From assembly GCA_905221605.1 (NCBI GenBank), contig CAJNDS010000913.1, positions 302,158-366,157 of the forward strand: a DNA stretch of 64,000 nucleotides. Direction: 5' to 3'. The position numbers and the translations under genes are program-made. Shown piece by piece: positions 52,938 to 62,345 of the stretch. Position 1 is the stretch's first letter; the number at the start of each line of letters is the position of its first letter. The notes under the pieces were generated by a model that worked only from the letters and a program-made list of their open reading frames with translations, searched no databases and was not told the DNA's origin. This DNA comes from Symbiodinium natans. Taxonomy: Eukaryota > Sar > Dinophyceae > Suessiales > Symbiodiniaceae.

Positions 52938-53432
52938 CCGGGCAGGTGGGGTGGCAATGACAAAGGAAAGGGCAAACGCAAGCTCTCTTGCCTCCAGTCG
53001 GTCGCGCCACTGTTCGCAAAGCATGGCATCATGAACCTGGGCACCAGTCCAGTCGCGAAAGCGCTTGCGCTACTGCAACTAGCACTTAGCAGCACAGCCC
53101 AGGTGAAAGGAGGTGGGAAACTGAGATAGGCCGGAATCCAACAGTTGTTTACTCAATTTACTCAGTTTACGCTACCGAGGTGAGAGTCGAGATGAGCGTG
53201 AACCACACTGACGCCAATGATTAGCACGAAGAGCGCGAAGCCAAGGACCCCCGAAATCCGGTGCTAAACTCTGCAATGCCGTGAGAGAATTCGGGCTGCG
53301 GCAAATGACCAACATGAATTAAACTGAATAAAAAGTGTAACAATCAACATGGGGAACCATCGCTCTTCCCCTCGAGGCATGTGCACCGTGAAGAGTTGCG
53401 AACAATTTCATGCAAAAAAAGAGTCTCTCTAG

Positions 53433-53454
53433 ATCTCTCTCTCTCTCTCTCTCT
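53433..53454. repeat. (TC)n microsatellite
   Basis: TC run, with a (GA)n run of opposite polarity at 53703-53732, the two about 250 bp apart. Between and beside them, minus-strand blocks such as CQAPEDQEPLEALGAQDGEL (53830-53760) are possible exons. Confidence 0.9.
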
Positions 53455-53700
53455 ATCGCATATGCACTCAGTTGTGCACTCGTGTTGCAAAATAGAGTGT
53501 TGCGCAATCGTGTTGGCTGAACTCGGAGATGGACCATGGGGCCGAAGACCCGGTCGAGCAGCGAGTCCGTCCCCGCGCGTGGTTCCCACTCCTCTCTGAA
53601 CCTTAAGAGCTGAGACACGAAGCTGATTGAGAGCAGTAAAAAGCCGGCCTCTCTCTGTTAAACTTGGAGAATGTAGGCTCGCGGTTGAGGCTCGTCGAGA

Positions 53701-53735
<35 letters not shown>

Positions 53736-54149
53736 AAGGGAGGCTGAGACTCGCGTTGAGCTCTCCGTCTTGGGCACCCAACGCCTCGAGGGGCTCCTGG
53801 TCTTCGGGAGCCTGGCAGAATTCTGAGTGCAAAACGTGTGGAAGCATGAGAGTGAAAGAAATGGCTGAAAAATGCCTCCGTCTCTGCCGCGCTGTTCGTC
53901 AGAGGCGGGAGCTGCCCCTGTCCGGCCCGGAAAGCTGAGAAAAATTCGCTTCGAGCACTGGGAGACTGGGAGCCCTGGAGTCCAGGCGTGGGCCTTCATC
54001 TGCTTGCGCCGGGCTGGAGTGGAAGGTACACCTGAGCAGAGACGCGCCAGCAACATCCTGGCACCGAGGCACCAAGGCTCAAGTCCCGACAGTTCTCGCA
54101 GTTCTTCACGCAGACTTCGAAGTCTCACACTTGGGCAACTCACGATCCA

Positions 54150-57075
54150 AGGTACCTGGATCGGGCGCTTCCTGCACATCCGCCAGCAGCTCTATGAGCG
54201 CGTCGTTTCCAGCACGCTCCGCCAGTCCTGATGTGAGCGCACATCTTGAATACAAAGCATGTCGAGAGCTCAGCTGAATCCTCAGATGAGCTCCATTGAA
54301 TCCTATTTTTGAAGCCCCAGGCTGCGCACATCTCTACAGCAAAAAAAGCATCTTGCTTGCCGGGCGCGTTCTGAATTTTTCACGGCAGGGTGCCCTTTGC
54401 TTCTTGTTGCTGCGCTGTTCTTTCTTGCAGGGACCGGCCGCATGTCCCTTTCTTGCTGCTGCAGATGCACAGCAAACTCCATCTTTCCCATTGTATGTAG
54501 ATTTAAACCTGTGCTGCCAAAAGCGGCTCGGAAACTGCAGGTTGGGCGCTGCATAAACGGTGTCCCGCCGCTGCGTTGTCAATGCCGCCCGCATGTGATG
54601 CAGTGGAGTAAAGGCAGTCCCACTGAGGCTGTGAGGATGGCGATACGCTCGAAGATGGCCATAAAGAACCGTGTGACGAACTCAACTAGGGATAAACTTT
54701 GGAGGACGCACAGCACGGCTTTGCGAGACCAGGTGGAACAGGTGGTGGTCTCAGGCCCAGTAGAGATAAGAAACTCAATGTCAGCACGAGGGGCCAGAGT
54801 TGCCAACGCGACAGTTGCCACCAGTTCCCAGTTGCCATGCTGTCCATCCGACATCCGACTGAAGCGCTTTTCGCAAAGTCTTTGAGTTGTTTCTGACTCC
54901 GCCGTCTTTCGGATCCGCGTGGGCCTCTTTTTTTTATGCAGGTTGGAACATGAAATAGGCTGAACGGCTGAATAGGCGCTCTGCTTTTGTGAGGGGCTTC
55001 GGGGCAGAACGTGGGGGACGGCAGGCATCACCGATATCGAAAGTGTGACTCGCGCCACGCTTTCACCACACGTTGGGCAGACAATCCAAGCCAAAAACTC
55101 ACGAAGAGCTCAAGATTAAGCAGTTCTCAACATTCTCCACATTCTCGTATAACAGCTCAGAAGTGTCACGAGGCCCGGGCTCTTCGCCGTGTTGCCCTCC
55201 ACGTCTTCAAGACAGGCGGCGCCGCTCGACAGCAGCGCCGCGGCACCTCCCGGGATCTACCAATCTAAACCCACCCCAAAACTGCTCACAGATTTGTAAT
55301 ACTTACAGTGGTCCGCACCTGAGTTTGTACCTTTTGTACCTTTTTGCATTATTTTGACCTGGAATGTCCGGCTTGCCCACCGTCGCCCTTTCACACGAAA
55401 CTAGAACGCGCGAGTGAGCCAGCGACTCGGAAAACGAAGAAGACTGAACAATTGTAGAGGTTGATTCGCAGTGGTGATATCCTTCCCAATCGCGACAAAA
55501 GAAGAGGAGTGCAAACACAAACACACAGACACTTAAACCCTCAAAACACTCAAACACACAACCCTCCAGGTTGCTCTCTTCTTCTCTCTTCTTTCGGTTC
55601 CTCCTCTCTTCTCCCTCAGTCGTGGCCTTCGTGGTTGCTCACCGCAGAGCAGAGGTGCAAGGCCGTCCAGCCCAGACCTCTACACCACTAAGCTACACTC
55701 TCACTCTCCGAGAGTGTCTTTCCACAGGCCTGTGCAAGCATCTTAAACTTTATACTAAGCTAACTAAGTGGCTTTCAATTTTGAAAAGTTCTCGATGCCA
55801 AGACACTGCCGGGCGCTGCGTTGATGTCCGCACGGTGCCTGTTCAATACAATGCGGCGAAGGTGCTCGAGCTCTGTGAGAATCCGCGACGCTGAGCCAGG
55901 GACTCCAACAAGCACTGCATCAGCTCGTTGTGGGCAAGCATCGCGCAGACCTGTACGGCGCAGCGTGAGCCAAGACTGCCAGGGACTGCCAGGGACTGCC
56001 ACGGACCCCCACCTGAAGGCAGGTGCGCGACTCCTCGAGAAGGACTCTGGCAGCACTGTCCTCGCCTTCCTGGCAGAGTTTGCAACTTGGTGTCCATACA
56101 ATGCCATCTGCTGCAGGACTACGCACTGAAATCGCTTGCCAATTTCACTCTTCTAAGCTTCGCATGGCACGGCTTCGCCTGTAAGCTATAGCTTCGCATC
56201 TTGCAGATTTTCGCTGTGGCCTCTTCGCTGGCCGGTCGCATAGGCGACGCGCGCCCCGCAAGGTTCGGATCTGCAAGAGAGTGCACAAGTTGGCAGAAGT
56301 TGAATTCCTTCCGGATCCCCCCCCCCTTCATTGTCCTTCGTGTGCCTTTGGCAACTCACTCTTCGGGTCCCCTGGCCTGCGTCCGCCGCAAGGAGGAGCT
56401 TCGCTAGGGGCGCTGCGCCCATAAGGCAAGCCTGTAACGAGCGCGGCAGAGAGCCGAAGCGGCCGAAGCGGCTCTTTCAGGTTTGCAGCGGAGGGCCTGG
56501 TACAGGGGGGATCGCCCATCCTCGTCCAGGATGTTGATGCGGCCTTGCAGTGCACTGTTCAGAACGACTGTACTACGTCACTAAGGAACAAGGCGCGACC
56601 ATTTGCTACCACACATGCATCTAGGAACGTTCTTCGTGACCACTCTTGCATTCGACAGCGACGACACTCTGCTGCGGCCTCCACGTGCGACAATTGCTTC
56701 GACCGCGGACGCCTAGAAGGGGAGGAGGCATGGGAAGGAATGGGAAGGATGGGGCATTGAAGAGAAAGCCCTACGGGGGCTACGTCGCGTTGCCTCGCCA
56801 CTAATGACGGCGTGGAAAAGAGCGTTGCGGCCGGCCGAGTCCACCAAGTCCACCTCTCCAGCAGCGCTTTGATGACATAAAGTAACGCATTGGCAAGTAT
56901 GCAAGTTTTTTGCCTACTCACCGAGTCAACAGGCGTAAATGCACCGCTGCAACATGCTCGTGAATCTGCACAGAGTTTTCGTCCCTCCCCCCCAGGGCAC
57001 GGAAGCGCCGCCCTGCAGGAGCAGCCCGGCAACCTGCAATTGGCCGATTTTCCGATTTCCGCTTTTTGCACTGCG
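54150..57075 (-). CDS. Ankyrin-repeat protein, multi-exon
   Basis: Short exons carry pieces of ankyrin repeats on the minus strand: about 57045-56960 (VAGLLLQGGASVP after TTGCAG), 56853-56794 (VDLVDSAGRNALFHAVISGE, exactly 60 nt between GAGAG and a GC donor), about 56548-56490 (RINILDEDGRSPLYQ, GC donor), about 56095-56010 (LCQEGEDSAARVLLEESRTC), about 55955-55880 (VCAMLAHNELMQCLLESLAQ), about 55845-55790 (HRADINAAPG), about 55670-55630 (GLGWTALHLCSA, GT donor) and about 54235-54150 (TGLAERAGNDALIELLADVQ). The motifs TALHL and ADIN are typical ankyrin positions. Probably a protein-interaction scaffold. Some linking exons are missing from my reading and the C-terminus is unknown; 54.3-55.0 kb has long frames on both strands that I could not assign. 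Confidence 0.7.
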
Positions 57076-57217
57076 GCCGAGGACCCCCGAGGCAGAGGGG
57101 AGAAACTCGCCCCTTAGAACTCAGCCAAGAAGAGACTTCCAGTCGCATAGTCACACACACACACACAACGCATTCCCTCCACAATGGGCTGCAGCTCCAG
57201 AAACGCTCTCAGACAGA

Positions 57218-57272
57218 GAAAGAAAGAGAGAGCGAGAGAGAGAGCGAGAGAGAGAGCGAGAGAGAGAGAGAG
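57218..57272. repeat. GA-rich 12-bp repeat
   Basis: GAGAGAGAGAGC units of about 12 bp. Confidence 0.85.
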
Positions 57273-57599
57273 GCAGAAAAATGAGTACGAGTCCAGAGAA
57301 AAAGAGAGCAAAGAGAGCAGAGAGTCCGGAGAGAGCGGGGACTGAAGTGGGGGACCCCTGCAAGAAACCCCGACACCGGAGGCCCGGCGGGAACTCTGAA
57401 GCTCCGTGAAACTCCGTTGGGCGCCTCGGGCCGGCCGGTGGCCTGCATCAGCGCGCTGCAGCCGGCCTGACTGTCTGGCTGACTCTGACTCTGACTGATT
57501 CACAAGTGACCGCGCGATGCCACACAACACGTGTGGAACCAAGCAGGCACTAGCTTGTACTGCTTTTCCACACACGAATCACTTTGTGGGGTTCTTGGT

Positions 57600-58539
57600 A
57601 TGTCTGGCGACGCAACAGGCGCACGCGTGCTGCCTGTTTCGGAGGGGACCGAGTTTAAGCAACCTCCGGCGTGTTTAGCGAGGCGCTTGTCTTAAAACGG
57701 CACGCCTTTTTGTGGGAGGCGGGGGTTGGAGCGGCACTCTATGAAACGGGTCGCGTGCAGACACAAACTGACACTCGGAAAAGGAGACGCTCAAGGTTGC
57801 TTGAAGCTACGTCGTAACGTAGGATGTTAGGTTAAAGCCTGGCGATTCCGCTTGCACTCAAATGAAAACTAATTTTAAGAGCTTCGTTGCTGCTATAATC
57901 GACTCCTAATACACAACCCTCCGCCTCCCTTTCCACAATTCAGTCCGACCGTGTTTGTTTGAAGCTTTTTTGTAGGAAGACTTCTGACCATTTTAGTAGG
58001 AAATCTCTTTTCTGTTAATAGGACATCTCTATATCCTATATTCTAGAGGAAAACTTCATTTCTGACATTCTGATGGGGAAATCTGCAATACTTAACTTTC
58101 TTTACTTTTACTACTGTAGGAAAACTGGCCGATGCTTTGGGATGTCAAGGGGATCACTAATTTCTGCAAGTTTGAAAAGCCCCTTAATATTTTCATAGAC
58201 CGCTCTATTTCCTGTGTACTGGGTTCTATTGCCCTTATCATTTCATGGGAAAAGCCTCCTCTGTTTGATCTGGAAAATCCACCATTTCCTCTTGTGTTTT
58301 GGGTTGCAGCCCCGGCTGTTTTGGTCGAACAGAGTGATCCGAAGATGAGTGGGTCACAAAGGGACCAACAAACGGCGCGGATGACACCTGCTATTTCTGC
58401 TCTCAGGTGTGATCATACAACGCATCACGTACATTGCTTCCGAACCATCATGAGCCGCTGCGATTCTTCGCGTGATTTCTTTGTCAAAGACAAGTCTTGT
58501 GGTTTTTTCCGGTCCTTTCATGCTGCTCGCTAATGCTGC
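57600..58539. repeat. Segment with GGAAA(N)CTCT units
   Basis: From 57965 to 58130 several units start TAGGAAAATCTCT or AGGAAAACTTC at spacings of about 30 bp and resemble the block at 19950-20512. The rest has no gene I can support; a plus-strand frame at 58132-58533 lacks family resemblance. Confidence 0.55.
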
Positions 58540-58900
58540 AGAAAGCGTTGCTCATGCGGCCTTGTCCGACAGATTGGGATTGGCTTTGGCAGCCAGCAGC
58601 AGGGCCCTGGAAAAGCAAAGACGCATTCGTGTCTTGGGGCTTAAGTTTCAGGATCTCCGAGAAGAGATGTGCTGAGTGCCAAGTGCAGGGCACTCCATCT
58701 GCCAGGCCCCGCTTGGAGGCCAGCACTGCGCAGGCAAGGTGCATCAGGCGTATCATTGCACAGAAAGTCACATATGACACTGTCCCAAGGCGCACTGAGA
58801 GCGGAAGTGCCATGTTCTGTCTGCAAGTCCATCTCGACGTTGTGGCTCGTCAGCCACTTCCTGAAGTGGGGCCATCTCACGGCATCTGAGATCATCAAGG
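58540..58900 (-). CDS. Ankyrin-repeat exons
   Basis: Minus-strand blocks: about 58895-58790 (HFRKWLTSHNVEMDLQTEHG, then TSALS), about 58718-58675 (WSALHLALSTSLLG) and about 58607-58560 (ALLLAAKANPNLSDK between CCAG and a GC donor). These are consecutive parts of ankyrin repeats. They may be the 5' part of the gene at 54150-57075 or a separate gene; the 57.1-58.5 kb interval would then be an intron or intergenic. Confidence 0.6.
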
Positions 58901-59437
58901 ATAAATCAAGGATAAATCAAGCTCAATCACAGCACTTCATGGACTGACAATTTGTCGCTGAGCTGCATCAGCGACAAGTTGCCACTCAATGCCTGACGCA
59001 AGCCAATGGCCAAACCATCACATGAGGCTTTAAAGTTAAACTTGCTGATGCAAAGCCTTGCCCGCACAGGCACGATGCGTCAAAAACGAAACGTTCTTTT
59101 ACCCATGCCGCCTTCTCTCAGGCTCGCACGCGAGGTGAAACATACTCCCATATCGAGAGCTTGCTTTCGACTTACGTTGGGCACCGGCGTATTGTCAGCG
59201 CGCGTTGTAGGCCGAGCTCTGCGACTGCTCTCCTGCTCCCGTTATACAAGCTCAGGTTAACAGCAAGTTTTTGGAAATGCACACGGGACTCGCAGGAATG
59301 CCGCCGCCTTCATTTTCTCAGAGCACTCAGGACCTGTAAGCTCGAAGGAATTCGAAGTTGGGACGGTCTGGACGTCGAGGGGTCCTCGCGTAATTGTGGC
59401 GAAATTGCATGACGGATCCACCCAACTTGTATTATAA

Positions 59438-59475
59438 ATGAACCTAAACCCTATAAACCCTATAAACCCTAAAAC
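59438..59475. repeat. Telomere-like tract after an exon
   Basis: CCTATAAACCCTATAAACCC and CTAAAACC on plus. On the coding strand it follows the exon at about 59600-59490. Confidence 0.75.
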
Positions 59476-59484
59476 CTTTTTGAT

Positions 59485-59600
59485 ATCCTTTGAGTCAGCT
59501 TTGTTAGAATCTTGCTGAAGCTGCTGCGCTTCCTGGCCGAGTGCAGCTCCACAGGCTTCAGCTTGCCATCCGGCAGGAGCTGCTCCTCCGAAAGGGAGAG
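59485..59600 (-). CDS. Single exon between two telomere-like tracts
   Basis: Minus-strand reading EQLLPDGKLKPVELHSARKR then SSFSKILTKLTQ, basic and helix-prone. It starts after TTCGGAG and is bounded on both sides by telomere-like DNA, so both flanking introns carry such tracts. Gene identity unknown; it may belong with 59.7-60.1 kb. Confidence 0.5.
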
Positions 59601-59612
59601 GGTATGACCAGG

Positions 59613-59664
59613 ATTCAGGGTTCAGGGTTCAGGGTTCAGGGTTTAGGGTTTAGGGTTTAGGGTT
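59613..59664. repeat. Interstitial telomere-like tract
   Basis: Four TTCAGGG units then three to four TTTAGGG units on plus, the plant-type telomere repeat also used by dinoflagellates. Confidence 0.92.
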
Positions 59665-59679
59665 TCTCGGAGGCAGCCC

Positions 59680-60150
59680 GCTCGTGTGCGCCGGTGTCCA
59701 GCTTTGAACAGCTCCAAAGCACGTGACAGCGTCCCAGCGGTCCTCAACTTCATCCAAGTCCTGGCTCAAACTCTGGGCCGCGCGTCAACTTGCAATAGCT
59801 TACATTCTGCAGCTTCTGCAGTGTCACTGGTCCTCGTGTGGTTTCAGTTGGCAGCGGCGGCGCAAGCGTCGCAGCTGCCGCATCTGGTGCAAATCGTGGG
59901 CTGACTTGGACAGATGCGTGCACACGATGGCGTCCACTAAACTCATCACTAACCATATAGCGGAGGCATCCTCTATTTTCTTGGCAGCGCTAGCCGCCAG
60001 ACGCGAGCCTCCTTTCGTCGTCGTCCGTGTTCCTCTCCCAGATGGCTCCGAAGCTGGTCGAGCTCCAAGTTGACGATCTCCCGAGTTCAGCTCCCATCCC
60101 CTCTCTCCAAGTTCCCAAGATTCCCCCCTCTCTCCAAGCTTACCCCCCAC
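59680..60150 (-). CDS. Possible exons, strand uncertain
   Basis: Minus-strand blocks QDLDEVEDRWDAVTCFGAV (about 59765-59700) and AAKKIEDASAIWLVMSLVDA (about 59995-59930) look coding. However a plus-strand frame over the second (LAALAARREPPFVVVRVPLP) is also protein-like. I favour minus because all secure neighbours are minus. Confidence 0.3.
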
Positions 60151-60578
60151 GCGTAGACTCAGAGATGCGACCTCAGCCGGCTTCCTGATCTGGTTGATGG
60201 GGCAGAAGCGGAGCCGCTCCTGGACACTTCAGGACACTTCGGGGTCTCACATCCCCCCACGCACCCTTTTAAAGGGGGGTTGAGCCAGGCGTTTTTTATG
60301 CAGAGCACTGGAGCAGTATGCGCAACAGAGGACTACGACAGCTGACGCGAGCTTTTTGAGTGAGACGATTTGCTTTTCGGGGAGGCATCTGCGACATTTC
60401 GCTCTGGGCCCCTTTAAGACCCAGCGAAGGGATCCTGTCGCTTCACGAGCTTTGGACGCAACGAGGAGGTCTCTATGTCTCTATGGCCAAGTGCCAAGCG
60501 GAGAGAGAGCGATGGCGAAGCAGTTGTCACTTGTCGTCACGTTTCGAATCGAAGGCTCACTCCCAGCTCAGCCCAAGC

Positions 60579-61550
60579 TCAGCCACGGGGAGCGTACCAG
60601 TTGACCCGGCCCCGCGGCTCCGAGGGGCCCTTGCGCTTCTTGGCGTAGCGGATGCCGCGCTTCAGCTGGACCTGCTTGCCGTCAGACTCCACGGGACAGT
60701 ACCCGACCGGGGTGAGGACCAGCTTCGGGGCCACGACGTGCGCCGGCAAGAACGTGCCCAACTCCTTGACGCGCCGGTTCCAGTTGATCTTGCCGGCTCT
60801 CTTGGCAACGTGCTTCTGCCGCTCCTCGTGCTTTGCCATCCATTTCTGCAGCTCCGCCAGCTCGGGCTCAAGCTGGGGAAGGTCCCGGGCATCGGCGCCG
60901 AAGCGAAGCAGGACCTTGGCCACGGCGGCGTTCCGACTCTTCAGGGCAACGTGGAGCGGTGTCTGTCCATCCTTGTCCCTCGCATTCACGTGGGCACGCC
61001 GGGAGAGAAGCAGCCTGGCAATCTCCTCCTTGTTTTGGCCAGCGGCCATGTGCAATGCGGTTCGACCCTCGGCATCTTTGTGGGTCACGTTGGCAGCCAT
61101 CTCTAAGAGGTACGTGAGCGGCCGCTCCAGCCCCTTAGATGCAACCTTCTGTAGCAAGCTCGTCCTCAAATCATCTTGAGGTGAATCGATGGCTTTGCGT
61201 ACTTCCGGACTGCGAGGCGAAATCTTAAGAGACCACACGTGCCTGGCACAATCAAACTCCTCTCCTTGCTCTGCTGCCAGGAAGGCATCGGCAACGAGCC
61301 CTTCAGGATCCTTCTGTGCTTTCATCTCTGACAGCTCCTTCATCTCCTCCCGAGACAGTGAAGGGCCGGGATCTCTCAAGTTGCATCTTGCTGGGGAAGG
61401 TAAGGATGCAGGTCGCTGCATGCTTCGCCTCACGGCCGCAAACTTGGAAACAGCTGCTTGTCGCTCGCGCCAGATCGGTGTCTGCGTACCAACCCACCTC
61501 ACGGACCTCACGAACGGACAAGACCGCAGCGGCGCCACCAACAAGTGCAT
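60579..61550 (-). CDS. Ankyrin-repeat protein, no visible introns
   Basis: Continuous 323-codon frame, stop at 60579. Three ankyrin repeats at about residues 130-235: LQKVASKGLERPLTYLLEMA, GRTALHMAAGQNKEEIARLL and GQTPLHVALKSRNAAVAKVL, the latter two with HVNARDKDG and GADARD loops. Before them comes a charged helical region (SREEMKELSEMKAQKDPEGL). After them is a very basic tail (KHEERQKHVAKRAGKINWNR, KRGIRYAKKRKG), which suggests nucleic-acid or acidic-partner binding or a nuclear signal. The first Met at 61550 starts a stretch unlike the rest, so translation could begin at a later Met such as the one before QRPASL, or an upstream exon may be missing. No substrate can be inferred. Confidence 0.8.
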   Translation of the reverse strand: MHLLVAPLRSCPFVRSVRWVGTQTPIWRERQAAVSKFAAVRRSMQRPASLPSPARCNLRDPGPSLSREEMKELSEMKAQKDPEGLVADAFLAAEQGEEFDCARHVWSLKISPRSPEVRKAIDSPQDDLRTSLLQKVASKGLERPLTYLLEMAANVTHKDAEGRTALHMAAGQNKEEIARLLLSRRAHVNARDKDGQTPLHVALKSRNAAVAKVLLRFGADARDLPQLEPELAELQKWMAKHEERQKHVAKRAGKINWNRRVKELGTFLPAHVVAPKLVLTPVGYCPVESDGKQVQLKRGIRYAKKRKGPSEPRGRVNWYAPRG

Positions 61551-62221
61551 TGCGCGCGTGGCCGCGCGGGCTTGGGAAAGTGGGGAAGTCCCTAAAACAT
61601 TTGAGTTCCTGTTCTACTCTCAGCAGAAGCGGCTGAAACAGGGACGCTCAAGGCCAGAAGCGACGGGTGGCTGGCGAAACGCAGTTTTGAAAAACAAAAT
61701 ATACAGAGCCCTCTTCGTATCAGCTCCTTGATGCCATGCTCAATGGCATTCCTGAGCTGCACACATCTGTCCCATGCAGGCTCTCTCTCTCTCTCCCCCT
61801 GGCTCTCGCATGAAGCTCGTGCTAAGCTCGTGCATCAAGGCCACTTCTTGCCACCTCCCATGCGAAGGTAGGGAGGGGGCGGCATCTTTCTCGCCTCTCG
61901 GGTTCTCTCTAAGTTGATGCCAGTTACGTATACAAGTCGTACAAGTCCCTCATGAACCCATGAACTGTTAACATGTCGAACGTATCATATTGGCGGCCAG
62001 GAGGCTTTTGAAGCCAAGGTTGGAGGCAGCCTCAACTCAACAAGCGCCCAACACAGCATCCCAGCATCCGGCCCGGGGCTTAAACTGCTTAAGCTGCTCG
62101 GCTGCGAGCCCTCCGGAGGGTCCAGTGCTCGGAGACTCTCTCGGAGGCCGCCCTGCGATGCGAAGATCGAAACTGTGGTGTCCGCTTCAAGGCCGGCAGT
62201 TGGGAACTTGGGGACTGTGCG
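61551..62221. other. Upstream region, no feature recognised
   Basis: A short (CT)n run lies at 61778-61796. No other gene or regulatory element is recognisable. Confidence 0.4.
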
Positions 62222-62345
62222 GCTTCTCTCTCTTTTCTCTCTTTTCTCTCTTTTCTCTCTTTTCTCTCTTTTCTCTCTTTTCTCTCTTTTCTCTCTTTTC
62301 TCTCTTTTCTCTCTTTTCTCTTTTTTCTCTCTTTTCTCTCTCTCT
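62222..62345. repeat. 9-bp (CTTTTCTCT)n repeat
   Basis: About 12 units. Three-fold period keeps frames open and gives spurious FSL repeats on plus. Confidence 0.95.

Noticed and set aside
53872-54231. Plus-strand 119-codon frame
   Set aside because: Overlaps the minus-strand ankyrin-like exon TGLAERAGNDALIELLADVQ, which fits the neighbouring gene better.
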